Below, piece by piece: positions 1 to 11,408 of a DNA stretch of 39,749 bases (the stretch's first letter is position 1; the number at the start of each line of letters is the position of its first letter). The stretch comes from Pelargonium cotyledonis (taxonomy: Eukaryota; Streptophyta; Magnoliopsida; Geraniales; Geraniaceae). The stretch is from assembly GCA_036897625.1 (NCBI GenBank), contig JAYMTA010000120.1, positions 1 to 39,749 of the forward strand, given 5' to 3'. The position numbers and the translations under genes are program-made. The notes beneath the pieces are model-generated. The model did no database searches and was not told the origin of the DNA. It was given only the letters and a program-made list of their open reading frames with translations.

Positions 1-300
1 TTTTTGTTTGGCTTGGATTTGTGTTGGTTGAAATTTTTTTGGATTTGTGTTAGTTTTTTGTTGGATTTGTGTCGGGTTTGTGTTAGATTAGTGTTAGTTG
101 AACAAAAAATGAGTGAATTTAACCAAATCACTTTGAATTTCCCGGCGAAAGTTTGAAGATTCCGGCGAACCTTTGATTTTTCCGGCAAAAGTTTGAAGTT
201 CAGGTGAATTTTTTATTTTTCCGGCGAAAGTTTGAAGTTTTCGGCGAAGATTGATGAACTTGTTCTTGACCAATGAAGAAGTAGAAGAGTAAAATGGTCA
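1..300. repeat. short degenerate tandem repeats at window edge
   Basis: Two kinds of local repetition are visible. From about 15 to 100 the motif GGATTTGTGTTAG recurs in varied forms. From about 143 to 245 a unit of roughly 40 bp beginning CGGCGAAAGTTTGAAG occurs three times (143, 183 and 222). No ORF or known element is recognised. The block could be the edge of a transposon that continues outside the window, but no terminal repeat is visible to show that. Confidence 0.5.
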
Positions 301-1340
301 TTTTAATTTTTTTTCAGTCATGTGCACAGCACGTCTTTTTTGGAATATTCCGTCCATTTTTGGACAGAATTGCTAACGGAATCAAAAAATAATAATACAG
401 GGTAGTAAGAAATTACAAAAAAAAGTTCAAGATAGTTCATTGCAAAAGGCGTCAATTACACGGTTGTTTTTAGTGATTATCCCAAATACAAAGACAATTA
501 ATTGTTTGTAATATAATCACTTTCCCGCGCACTTCTAACCAGCAGTGGTCGTCTCTCTTGCCGCACACACGTGTCCAAACGACATCGTTCCAGGCGTAAA
601 GATTCTCAGGAGTTCATACGGCGTCGTACCAAACTGCCTAAGAATATTGTACAGTTAAGGCCGCGTTTGGAACATCCAATAACCCCCAACAGAGGTTCGG
701 AAGTTATATAAATGCCCTTTAATAACCAAAATATAAGCGACAATTCATATTTCTAGTCAAATTTTGTTCGGTTTAAAATTAAAATAGTCATTTGAATATG
801 ATCCGAATGAGGTTCAGGTTAATACGCTAAGTTGGATATGATGAATTTCGAATCTTAAAGTCAAATGAACTGAAGATTTGATTGATTTTAAGTCGGATCA
901 AATTTTGATACTCCGAATTTAGTTTCAAATTGTAAATTCTAAACCAAACATCATGTATAACAACTTATTAGACTATATTGTAAGAAATACTTCTAACATT
1001 AGAATTGACAATTCAAGTTTTGGAATATAAATACCCAATCCAACTCTAATTTATCGAATATCAAAATTTTACGATAAAAAGTGCGAGTTCATATGAGTTT
1101 AACCAAACTTTGACATTGATCTAAAATTAATTTAATCTATTTTATACAACTTCAATGGTGAAAATACGAATTAAATTTTGAAGATTTAGTGCGAGTTTAC
1201 TTTATCTGGATTAAAAAGAAAAAAAGAAACATATTTAAGTTCATGTCCAAATTGTCTATCAGCATACAATGTCTTTGCGTCACTTCCCGTGGCATTTCTT
1301 GTAATTAGACCGATTTCCATGCCTCATGTCCTACTGGCCC
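301..1340. other. upstream DNA of SPT16, no gene seen
   Basis: This stretch is AT-rich and has no credible coding frame. It holds a TTTCCCGC motif (521-528) that matches the plant E2F core, a palindromic CACGTG G-box (568-573), and a GGCCGCGTTTGG string (660-671) of a type often seen at ends of plant hAT-like MITEs. The motifs lie roughly 700-800 bp upstream of the SPT16 TATA box, so a link to SPT16 is weak inference. Confidence 0.4.
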
Positions 1341-1345
1341 TGAAA

Positions 1346-1353
1346 TATATAAA
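1346..1353 (+). promoter_or_regulatory. probable SPT16 TATA box
   Basis: TATATAAA is followed about 35 bp later by a CT-rich leader (about 1385-1493), the usual look of a plant core promoter and 5' UTR. The leader ends at a strong splice donor, GTAAGTT, at 1494. No other gene starts nearby on this strand before the SPT16 coding region. Confidence 0.65.
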
Positions 1354-1493
1354 CCCACCTTTCACTCCATACTTGGAAATCAAATTCACTCTCTGTTTCT
1401 CGCTCCCTCTCATTTCTCTCTCCTTCCTCTCTCCTTCCCTTCTCCAATTCCTCTCTGCTTCTCTTCAATTTCTTCGATTTTCTCTTCATTTCT

Positions 1494-3420
1494 GTAAGTT
1501 CTATGAGTAGTTTCATCACTGTAGTTTTCGATTTCTAGGCGGTTTCGAGCTATTTGCTTCTGGGTTTGTCAGATAGGCTCGGTTGATTGGCGATTGTTTC
1601 GAAAGCCTAGCCCTAGAGTTTGCTCATTCGGGGCTGTTCTTAGCGGCAGAACTTAAAACTTAACCCTAAATAAGCCTCAGATTTCCCATTTTTGTTCTGA
1701 CAAATAGTGGAATCTTTTTTGCAGGCAGCAGCGAACGTGAGTTATCTGCTCTATTTGATGTGATTCTAGGGTTTTTCAAAGTGTGGAAGTTCGAAGAAAT
1801 CCTAATTTGGGGCTAAATTGAAAATTTACAAAAATAATAAAAATTATAATTTTGCCGTTTTTTTAGATGATTTGGTTGTATAATCATTGTTTTTGTTCTC
1901 TCTTTTCAGGTGAAGGTTGGTTTTGATTCCCGTGTTCAAATTGAGAGTCCTTGAAGCTGCTGTTGAAGCATATCTTTGAAGGGTGAGAGATGTAGGTTTT
2001 GATGCTTATACCCTTTGATGAGCTTTAATAAGTTAATGTGGTGTTGGGAGATTTAAATTTGATCTTAGAAGTTATAACTTTAGGGCTTAGGCATGCTGAG
2101 GTGATTTATCTTGAGCAGTTTTGACTAACCACTTGAAGCATTAACTGTATTTAGGCTTAAGGTTCATATCACACTATTGCATTTGAATTAGTGGGTTTCT
2201 TTGGGTACGAAGGGGTTCTGTTGTCTGCTGACCATAATTTGTAATTCAATTTGATATTTTGTTAAATTATTGACAGTTCTGTTTTCTGTTTGAAGTTGTA
2301 TCTCTAAATATATATTTGTTCATAGTTTTGATGAACTTTCTCGTGCCGCAAACTTAAATGAGAAATTAATTGTAACTGAACTCAACATCTTGTTATTTCC
2401 GTTTATGAATTGTTCAAATGTCTTGTGATCTTGGACATATATAGAATATTAGATTCCATGTATGTTACTCCGTACCATTTCAAGCTATAGTAAGAATGAG
2501 AAGTCTAAGCGTCACTAATTTTAAAACGTATGCAGTGTTGGTATGAAATACTTATATGCAACTTATAGTATTTATTTATTCACCTGATATTTATAATCCT
2601 ATTTCTGTTCATGTATTGTTCAAATGTTTTGTGATAGTGGACATAGAATATTAGATTCCATGTATGTTACTTCGTACATTTCAAGCTTTAGTAAGAATGA
2701 GAAGTCTAAGCGTCACTAATTTTAAAACGTATGCAGTGTTGGTATGAAATAATTATATGCAGTTTATAGTTTTTATTTATTCACCTGAAGTTCATAATCC
2801 TATTTCTGTTTATGTATTGTTCAAATGTTTGGTGATAGTGGACATAATAATGAGAAGTTCAATATTAAATTCCATGTATGTTACTTCAAACCTTTTCAAG
2901 CTATAGTAAGAATGAGAAGTTTAATCGTCATTGATTTTTTAACGTAAGCTGTGTTGGTATGAAGTACTTGTTTGCGGCATATAGTTTTTTATTTATTCAC
3001 CTGATACTCATATTCCTAATTCTGTTAATGTATTATTCAACTGTTGTGATAATGGGCATATATGGAATATTAGATTCCATGTACGTTACTTTGTACCTTT
3101 TCAAGCTATAGTAAGAATGAGAAGTCTAATCGTCATTAATTTTAAAACTTATGCAGTGTTGGTATGAAGTACTTATTTGCGGCTTATAGTGTTTATTTAT
3201 TCACCTGAACTCAATCCTAATTCTTTTCATATGATCTGATCATAAAACATTGCATATTTCTTATTTGTATTCTGTTCTTTCTTTTTAGTTGAGTTTGGAG
3301 AACTAAACTAAAAATTATTCTCGTATCCTTTTATTTGTATGATCTTAGATATATTTTGCTTGTTTGCTACTTGGTTTTCTAATTTGGCTATTCTTGTTGG
3401 TTTGTTCAGACTAGTTGCAG
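1494..3420 (+). other. 5'-UTR intron(s) of SPT16
   Basis: The leader exon ends at 1493 before GTAAGTT. The last acceptor before the coding ATG is a CAG ending at 3409 or at 3420, so the coding exon starts 17-28 bp before the ATG. Small additional UTR exons are possible: one between an acceptor ending about 1725 and a GTGAGT donor at 1738, and one from about 1910 to 1982, between TTTTCAG and GGTGAGAG. Leader introns are common in plant housekeeping genes and often raise expression. The 3' half of this intron is a tandem repeat array. Confidence 0.6.
2400..3230 (+). repeat. four-copy ~205-bp tandem repeat in SPT16 leader intron
   Basis: Four head-to-tail copies start near 2404, 2610, 2811 and 3027, giving periods of about 206, 201 and 216 bp, and the last copy ends near 3230. 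Each copy contains the same landmarks in order: TTGTTCAAATG, GGACAT, TTCCATGTA.GTTAC, AGTAAGAATGAGAAGT, GTGTTGGTATGAA and TTTATTTATTCACCTGA. Copies 1 and 2 look closest to each other, and copy 3 carries a small insertion near 2848. No coding frame is shared. The array ends about 200 bp before the coding ATG. Confidence 0.93.
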
Positions 3421-3437
3421 AATCCAGAAGATATTTA

Positions 3438-6400
3438 ATGGCTGACAAAAGGAATGGAAATGCTCAACCTCCAAATGGGAAGTCGGCAGGAACTGGAAGT
3501 GCTTACTCTATCAATCTTGATAACTTTAGGAAGCGTTTAAAGGCTTTTTATTCACATTGGAATGAGCATAGTTCTGATTTGTGGGGCACTTCTCTTGCCC
3601 TTGCAATAGCAACTCCTCCGCCTTCAGATGATTTGCGTTATCTTAAATCCTCAGCTTTGAACATCTGGTTGCTAGGCTATGAGTTCCCAGAGACAATAAT
3701 GGTTTTCATGAAGAAGGAGATCCATTTTTTGTGTAGTCAGAAGAAAGCCTCTCTGCTTGAAGTTGTGAAAAAATCTGCAAAGGAGGCTGTGGGTGCAGAT
3801 GTCATTATGCATGTGAAGGCTAAGACTGATGATGGAACTGCAAAAATGGATGATATATTTCATGCCATCAATTCTCAGTCAAAAGGAGATGGTGACAATG
3901 CTCCCATTGTTGGACACATAGCAAGAGAGGCTCCTGAAGGAAAGCTTTTTGAGACTTGGGCTGAGAAACTAAAGAATGCGAACTTTCAGCTTTGTGATAT
4001 AACCAATGGTCTTGGTGATCTTTTTGCTATTAAGGACGAGGGGGAGCTCTTGAATGTGAAGAGAGCTGCTTACTTGACTGCTAATGTCATGAAGAATGTT
4101 GTGGTTCCAAAGCTTGAGAATGTTATTGATGAGGAAAAAAAAGTCACTCATTCCTTTTTGATGGATGAGACAGAGAAGGCTATACTGGAACCCTCTAAAG
4201 CTAAAGTGAAGCTGAAGTCAGAGAACGTTGATATATGCTACCCACCAATTTTTCAGAGCGGGGGACAGTTTGATCTTAGGCCCAGTGCGGCTAGCAATGA
4301 TGAATTACTCTACTATGATTCTGCCAGTGTTATCATTTGCGCAGTTGGATCCAGGTATAATAGCTACTGTTCTAATGTTGCTCGGACATTTTTGATTGAT
4401 GGTAATGCTTTGCAGAGCAAGGCTTATGAGGTTCTTCTCAAAGCTCAGGAAGCTGTGATTAATGCTTTGAAGCCTGGGAACAAGCTCAGTGCTGCATATA
4501 AAGCAGCTCTCTCAGTGGTTGAGAAGGATGCTCCTGAATTAGTTGCCAACTTGACAAAATCTGCTGGGACAGGCATTGGTCTTGAGTTCCGTGAGTCTGG
4601 GCTGAATCTTAATGCCAAGAATGATCGAACAGTAAAAGCAGGGATGATATTTAATGTGTCACTTGGCTTTCAGAACATGCAGAGCCAGACTAATGACCCA
4701 AAGAATAAGAACTTCTCTCTGCTGCTTGCTGATACGGTGATTGTCTTGGAAGATAAGATTGAAGTAACTACACATCAATGTTCCAAGGCGGTGAAGGATG
4801 TTGCTTATTCTTTCAATGAGGATGATGAGGAAGAAAAGCCGAAGGCTAAAGTTGAGGCTAATGGCGTAGAAGCCTTTTCTAAGACAACTCTGAGATCAGA
4901 CAACCATGAAGTTTCTAAAGAAGAGCTCAGGAGGCTGCATCAGGCTGAGCTTGCTCGACAAAAGAACGAAGAAACTGCTCGACGACTTGCTGGTGTGGGA
5001 AATGGCACTGGAGATGGTCGTGCTTCTGCAAAGGGTTCTACAGATCTTGTAGCATATAAGAATGTCAATGATCTTCCTCCTCCTAGGGATTTGATGATAC
5101 AGATTGACCAAAAGAACGAGGCTGTTCTTTTACCTATTTATGGAAGCATGGTCCCTTTCCATGTTGCTACCATAAGAACTGTTTCTAGCCAACAAGACAC
5201 AAATAGAACCTGCTACATTCGTATAATCTTTCATGTGCCGGGAACTCCTTTCAGTCCCCATGACAGTAACTCGCATAAATTCTCCGGATCTATTTATTTG
5301 AAGGAGGTTTCGTTCCGTTCCAAGGACCCTAGACATATAAGTGAGGTGGTACAGATGATTAAGACACTCAGGCGGCAGGTTGTGGCTAGGGAATCAGAAA
5401 GAGCAGAGAGAGCAACCTTGGTTACTCAGGAAAAACTCCAACTTGCTGGCAACAGATTTAAGCCTATAAGGTTGTCTGACCTCTGGATCCGTCCAGTTTT
5501 TGGTGGCCGGGGAAGGAAGTTACCTGGTACACTTGAAGCTCACGTGAATGGGTTCCGGTTTTCTACTACTAGGCCTGATGAGCGTGTGGATATTATGTTT
5601 GGAAACATCAAGCATGCCTTTTTCCAGCCAGCAGAGAAAGAGATGATCACCCTCCTTCATTTCCATCTCCACAACCACATAATGGTTGGAAACAAGAAAA
5701 CCAAGGATGTCCAATTCTATGTTGAGGTGATGGATGTGGTTCAGACCCTAGGTGGTGGTTCAAAGAGATCTGCCTATGATCCCGATGAGATTGAAGAAGA
5801 GCAACGGGAGAGAGACAGGAAGAATAAAATCAACATGGACTTCCAGAGCTATGTGAATCGTGTAAACGATCTCTGGGGACAGCCACAATTTAGAGGGCTT
5901 GACCTTGAGTTTGATCAACCTTTGAGAGAGCTTGGATTCCATGGAGTACCTTACAAGGCTTCGGCTTTTATAGTTCCGACTTCAAGTTGCCTGGTTGAGC
6001 TTGTAGAGACTCCTTTTCTTGTGGTTACCCTAAGTGAGATCGAGATTGTGAATCTAGAGAGAGTCGGCCTGGGCCAAAAGAACTTTGACCTGACAATTGT
6101 GTTCAAGGATTTTAAGAAGGATGTACTTAGAATTGACTCCATCCCTTCCACAGCACTTGATGGCATCAAGGAATGGCTGGACACAACAGACATTAAGTAC
6201 TATGAGAGCAGGTTGAATTTGAATTGGCGGCAGATATTGAAGACAATCACCGATGATCCCCAGAGTTTCATTGATGATGGTGGTTGGGAATTTTTGAACC
6301 TGGAAGCTAGTGATTCTGAATCTGACAACTCACAGGAATCAGACCAGGGCTATGAGCCTTCAGATGTGCAGTCAGAGTCCGATTCAGATGATGATGAATC

Positions 6401-6638
6401 TGAAAGTGCGTCCCTTGTGGAATCCGAAGATGATGAGGAGGATGATACAGAGGCAGAGTCGGAGGAAGAGAAGGGGAAGACGTGGGAGGAGTTGGAGAGG
6501 GAAGCGAGCAATGCTGATCGGGAAAAGGGTGATGATTCGGACAGTGAGGAGGAGAGAAAGAGAAGGAAGATGAAGGCATTCGGGAAGGGTCGTGCTCCTC
6601 CCAGTAGCAGCTTTCCCAAGCGGTCCAAGTTAAGATAA
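3438..6638 (+). CDS. SPT16: FACT complex subunit SPT16
   Basis: This is a histone chaperone that, with SSRP1, loosens and rebuilds nucleosomes during transcription and replication in the nucleus. A single exon encodes 1066 aa, close to the ~1070 aa usual for plants. In order it shows: the SPT16 N-lobe from about residue 26; an aminopeptidase P/M24-like pseudo-enzyme domain (~190-430); an acidic linker; the middle domain (~545-700), including PVFGGRGRKLPGTLEAHVNG near 684; a Rtt106/PH-like module (~830-900); and an Asp/Glu/Ser-rich tail (~957-1035) that ends in a basic Lys/Arg stretch. The start is the ATG that gives MADKRNGN. The frame is open for 33 more codons upstream, but that part is intronic and hydrophobic. 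No frame breaks are seen. It is followed by about 350 bp of 3' UTR-like DNA. Confidence 0.97.
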   Translation: MADKRNGNAQPPNGKSAGTGSAYSINLDNFRKRLKAFYSHWNEHSSDLWGTSLALAIATPPPSDDLRYLKSSALNIWLLGYEFPETIMVFMKKEIHFLCSQKKASLLEVVKKSAKEAVGADVIMHVKAKTDDGTAKMDDIFHAINSQSKGDGDNAPIVGHIAREAPEGKLFETWAEKLKNANFQLCDITNGLGDLFAIKDEGELLNVKRAAYLTANVMKNVVVPKLENVIDEEKKVTHSFLMDETEKAILEPSKAKVKLKSENVDICYPPIFQSGGQFDLRPSAASNDELLYYDSASVIICAVGSRYNSYCSNVARTFLIDGNALQSKAYEVLLKAQEAVINALKPGNKLSAAYKAALSVVEKDAPELVANLTKSAGTGIGLEFRESGLNLNAKNDRTVKAGMIFNVSLGFQNMQSQTNDPKNKNFSLLLADTVIVLEDKIEVTTHQCSKAVKDVAYSFNEDDEEEKPKAKVEANGVEAFSKTTLRSDNHEVSKEELRRLHQAELARQKNEETARRLAGVGNGTGDGRASAKGSTDLVAYKNVNDLPPPRDLMIQIDQKNEAVLLPIYGSMVPFHVATIRTVSSQQDTNRTCYIRIIFHVPGTPFSPHDSNSHKFSGSIYLKEVSFRSKDPRHISEVVQMIKTLRRQVVARESERAERATLVTQEKLQLAGNRFKPIRLSDLWIRPVFGGRGRKLPGTLEAHVNGFRFSTTRPDERVDIMFGNIKHAFFQPAEKEMITLLHFHLHNHIMVGNKKTKDVQFYVEVMDVVQTLGGGSKRSAYDPDEIEEEQRERDRKNKINMDFQSYVNRVNDLWGQPQFRGLDLEFDQPLRELGFHGVPYKASAFIVPTSSCLVELVETPFLVVTLSEIEIVNLERVGLGQKNFDLTIVFKDFKKDVLRIDSIPSTALDGIKEWLDTTDIKYYESRLNLNWRQILKTITDDPQSFIDDGGWEFLNLEASDSESDNSQESDQGYEPSDVQSESDSDDDESESASLVESEDDEEDDTEAESEEEKGKTWEELEREASNADREKGDDSDSEEERKRRKMKAFGKGRAPPSSSFPKRSKLR

Positions 6639-6989
6639 ATGTAACTGAGGCTTGTTTCTCTTAGCTTTATGCTGGTCAACATGAAGCAATAGCTACAAGT
6701 CTACAACTTTAGGTTGTAGATTGATAGACAGATGTAATAGGAGCTTGGTTTCTTTTGTTGGTTGAACATGAATCAGTAGCTACAGCTTTAGGTTGTAGTT
6801 TTGACTTAGTTTTTGCTATGCTCTCATTTTCTTAGTTGTCAAGTTTGTTTAGGGAACTCATGCCTGGTGAACAATTTATGCTTGTAAGATAGTCCTTGTC
6901 AATTTGACTCAGGTTGATCTTGTTATCTTGTGGGTTCAATATTTATTGTGATGTTGCATTCAAATTATTTTGTGATATTTTGATCAATG

Positions 6990-7135
6990 AGAAGGAGACC
7001 GGTTGACCCAGGATCCGGCAGGTATACCGGTCCGGTTGTACACAAAACCAGATTTATAGTCAAGCTCGGTCAAACCCCTAAAAACCGGTGTCGGTTTATC
7101 ATTATCTGTTGCTACCGGTTTATCAAAACTGTGGG
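6990..7135. repeat. CCGG-rich repeat-like segment (left)
   Basis: This is a locally GC-rich stretch in AT-rich DNA, dense in ACCGGT and CCGGTTT words and GGTTGACCC. Such strings are typical of short non-autonomous plant elements. A similar segment occurs at 7597-7680. No target duplication could be identified, so the class is unknown. Confidence 0.35.
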
Positions 7136-7360
7136 CCTTAATAAAGAATATACTCAGCCCATGTATGAGGAAAAAAATGGCCCATCTACAATATATTTCC
7201 CCAGTAAAAAAAAAAAAACCCTAATCTAATCCCCTTCTTCTCAACTTCACACGCGTCTGCAACTACATGCCGCCATAGATGCTCTCTGAGCTTGAGTTAT
7301 TTTTTTCTCTCTTTGTTGGCTTGTATGTTGCTGAAGAAGATATATTAATGTGAAATTGAG
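7130..7360 (+). promoter_or_regulatory. promoter-like block with no recognised gene
   Basis: The segment holds GGGCC/GGCCCA-type Site II words (GTGGGCC near 7132, ATGGCCCAT near 7177), a perfect telo-box AAACCCTAA (7216-7224), then a CT-rich leader. This arrangement is typical of plant translation and growth gene promoters. Short ATG frames follow: one stops after three codons, and one at 7279-7353 could encode 24 aa. Neither resembles a known protein. It could serve the acyltransferase gene 400-500 bp downstream, or be a captured or leftover promoter. Confidence 0.4.
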
Positions 7361-7596
7361 TAATAAAATGGCTCGAACAGGGTGCCCCGTCGTAGTTGAT
7401 TTCGCCGGAAGCATTGCGCCGACCGATTGACCAGAACGCCGGAACTGTTGCGCCGTCTTATACGACTAGAAGCGGTGGACTAGGTGATATGAAATCACAA
7501 TATCAAAAGTAGATTTGTTTATGTGAAATCACAAAGGGATTTAGGTTTTTCATTTTCTTATATGTAAATATATTAATATTTATGATATAAAAATAA

Positions 7597-7680
7597 ACGA
7601 CCCGGCCGGTCAACCCGGTGACCTGACCGGTTTGACCTCCGGGTCGGTTTTTGGTGAAACGGTGTCGTTTGATGTAACCC
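7597..7680. repeat. CCGG-rich repeat-like segment (right)
   Basis: A dense run of CCGGCCGG, GGTCAACCCGG, ACCGGTTTGACC and GGGTCGG words is followed by AAACGGTGTCGTTT, a near-palindrome at 7658-7671. Together with 6990-7135 it may mark the two ends of one small inserted element of about 0.65 kb. The inverted similarity is imperfect and no boundary duplication is visible. Confidence 0.35.
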
Positions 7681-7734
7681 AGACCAGCCTCGCTCTCATT
7701 TGAAGATGAAGAAACAAAGCTGAGACTGAAACAA

Positions 7735-10700
7735 ATGGAACTGAAACTCAAATCCAATGGAGAAGACGTTGAAACAAGAGTGAGTGAGGACCGAGTTAAG
7801 CCGAGTCGATCCGATTCACCCAAAGCCATGAACACGAAAATTGAAAATCACAGTCCGTGGAGGCGAAGAGAGCTCGTGTTTCTCGTAGCGTATGCGGTCG
7901 TCTTCTACGCCATTCTCATTCATCGATCTCTTGACCTTTCCCGCAGTACTGCTTCTAATTTTCACTTCCTCTTTATTTCAACTTCAATTTGGTTGACTTT
8001 CTTCAATTTCTGCTCAAATTTGTGGTTCTGTGCTTCAACTGAAACAGATCATTACACCAAGCTCAATGGTTTGCGTCCCGGATGGCTCTCGAATCGCCTT
8101 AATGTTCGTTTTTTGCTCTCTAATTGTCATTCCATTCGTTTTTGCTTTATTGTCACATTTATTAGCTCTATCCAGTTTCATTCTGCGTTTTCTTACATGT
8201 ATTTTGAACTAATCAATGAGCAAATACAAATCTTGCTAATTTTGAGGACAACATTAATGATGTTACAATGTCAAAACGATAGCTTTAGTTAAAAACCGGA
8301 TTTTTGTTTTCATTTTGGTTTTGTGAGAGATAGTATCTAGTGGGGATTTTGCATTAATCTAAATGCTAAAACCTACTAAAACGTAAGTCTTTTTTTGTTT
8401 GCTTCCACTTTAGATTTGATATATTTGAATTTTGAGGTGTTTTGTTCATTTGAGAAGCTATACTTAGCTTTGGAAGGTTGAGTTCGGGAGCATACAAAAC
8501 TTGTTTTTTTGGTCTGGCGGCGGGCAGCGGAATGAGGGATGGGTAGCACTAGTTAGAGTTATATGTTTTTGTTAACTGAATACATGGATGCATTTCAATT
8601 GGGAATTTGGTTATTCAAGTTTATTTATTGGTTTTTGTTTATGGTTGCTGAAATCTATAATTGGGTTGGAAATTTGCTACTTAAATGTGTTTCTTTAGGT
8701 CAAGATAGTGGTGGTCTATTTGCTTATTTCAATCTTTTCAGAGCTTTTTGAATCTCACTGTCTTGTCTTTTATGGTTTTTTTTATTCATTTTATGGTAAT
8801 ATTAGTTCATTAATTGTTCAATTAATGTACCTCCTCCGGTTCTATTACTGTCCATCGCGCTGCAAAATATTTTTTAACAGACTATGGTCCTTTTTCAATT
8901 TGATATTTTGAACTTGCTCCCTCCCCTTTGTGCTTCTAGGATGTATCAGATGCCCAGTGGAGGAACTTCCGTGGGAACTTACCCATTCTTACGGTTGTGT
9001 TTGGAATATTTACATTGTTGGCCAACATGTCAAGAGGATATGGTCATTTACAAGCAAGAGGGATGTCTATTGTTTGGCTTTTGATTTCTTTGATATATCT
9101 ATCATATCTACATGGGGCTTGGTATGTGTTCCATCTGTTATAATTGTTAACTATTTATACATCTCTTGGACTTTCTTGGTGTTTCACTAACCTCATTCTT
9201 TTTGGTTTTTGTTAGCATAGTATTTATCCTTTCAATTGCGTCAGTAAACTTCCTCCTAGTAAAGGTGCGCTCATTGCATGTTCTGCATACAGAATAATAC
9301 CTTTTATTTTTGTTCTAATAGTCTTTCCTCATTGGGTCACATCACTCTTCCTCTTGTTTCCTTCTCCATGTGTATTATATGAATGCATGAAAATACGAGA
9401 ATGTGCTTGTTCTGACATTGTTAGGCCACTTTGACCTTCAATTATGTTTTCTATCTTTCATCATCATCATCTGGGGCCAATTTTTTTTCCTTCTAATTCT
9501 TAACTATTTTACTAGATTTATGTTTCCACAGATCTTTGCAGGAACAACGTACTTCTCATTTGTAGTTTGGGTTTTCAATCTATCTATCCTTTTGTCCAAC
9601 CGTATTTATGAAGGGTATTCATTCTCCATAATTGGGTGAGCTATATAAACTCTCATTGTGTATGATAGTTGGATTGCTTGTTCAATGCAAGATACGTTAC
9701 TGTTTCTACTTATTACTAATATGATTCTTTGATCGTAGACAACGTTGGGCTTATTTGGACAACTTTCGAGGCACCTTTAGATGGCAGATTTGCTTTAACT
9801 TTGGTATTTTGTTTACCTCATTCTCTCATTGTTATTTTAGTCCCAATAATATCTTTTGAAGCTTAACCATAAACCATGTTTCATATTTTTTCATACATAA
9901 TGCTTTTGACAAGCATGCTGGGTCAGTTAGATATGACCATTATAGGCCTACTAACATGTTATTACCTTCACTTTTTTGGGGTAGTATCATTTGTTAAGCT
10001 ACTGGTGCTTTGTTTTTGAATAAGTTATCATATGGTTGATATCACATTTATGTTTGGCTTTTTGGCTGAGGTGATTCCGTAAATTCACTGGATCTCATTG
10101 ATGGAGTTAGAACTTAGACAGCTTTTGATTATTGTTTTGAAGTTTGAATTGAAAATCCATTATGGGAGAAACCTATTTTCCAGACTAGAAGGCTAGTCTG
10201 TCTAACATTCTGATTAGAATTTTCTTTTATATGACTAGCTGCTCATGTTTTGGAATGTCCACTTCTGGGTCTTACTAGGGGAGTGCTGAAACATTTGGTT
10301 AAATATGTTACAAACTAATTTGTTCCCTTTGGCATTCCAGTTTTCTCAATTGAAAGAAACATATCAGTACCAAATCATTCCAACATTCCATTTGTTTACC
10401 GCTGTTATAACCTTATTTAAAATAGACATACAGACAAACATCATCACATTATAGTGAATGGTTATGAAACCATCATTGTCAAAATAAGTAAATTGATATG
10501 CTAGACTTACTTTTATGGTTATGTCATATGGTTCATGCTCAGCTTCTAATGTTTTTCCTGTGACAGTTATTTTGCGCATGATAAGCTTTGGATATGATTA
10601 CCATTGGGCAGACCAAGACTCTCAATTTGATCAAGAGGTATGTGGCTGTAATCTCATATTGTCAGTTTTTGTTGTATTTTACAGGATTACTAGCAGACTG

Positions 10701-11369
10701 CACTAACTTCGCTTCTACTTGATTTAAAATGTTATTATTGATCTATTAGATAAGTGACATTGTTATTTTGATAAGCTTCTAGCAAATAGCAGCTTCATAT
10801 TACAAAAGACAATCTTCTTAGAGAGAATATTTTGTCAGAGCTTGTATGAATTGTTTCCCATTCCCTAGTAACTTTAATTATTAATTAAGACTTACAGATT
10901 TGTTTCCTTACATAGAAGCAGATACAAATTGTTGTTAAGTATCAAGTAAAACAATTTCCATCCTAACTTCTTTTGTTGGTTAAGATAAGTGCTCTCTCTC
11001 ACACGCATATGCTCATGACTGTATAGGGCTGAATACACTGCTTATTTTAGTAATAGTTTAGCTATTCTTTTACCGGTCTGGTGAATGCAGAAGCATATTC
11101 AACGTTGCCAAATGTGTAAATCTGGGCATTCTTGCTACCGATTTTTACAGGTTAGATGCTACCTAAGCACGAGTGTACTTATTGTTGTGTTTATTTGCTA
11201 CTTTAGTTTTTTTTTTTTTTTTTGCTTCCCTCTGAAGAATCTTAACTACTCCAGGAGAGAAGTGTACAGAAAGACAAGTTTTCCTTCAGCATTTACCTTT
11301 CATATTTGGTATATGCACCGCTTTATATTGCTGGCCCAATCGTAAGCTTCAATGCATTTGCCTCACAGG

Positions 11370-11408
<39 letters not shown>

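Noticed and set aside
3339-3437. 33-residue in-frame N-terminal extension of SPT16
   Set aside because: It lies before intron acceptors at 3409 and 3420, is hydrophobic, and the family starts at the later MADK-type Met.
6307-6682. Overlapping frames on both strands at the SPT16 tail
   Set aside because: They are shadows of the low-complexity acidic coding region and have no family features.
7503-7835. 110-residue minus-strand frame over the acyltransferase start
   Set aside because: It is Ser/Leu-rich antisense of exon 1 running into repeat-like DNA, with no domain.
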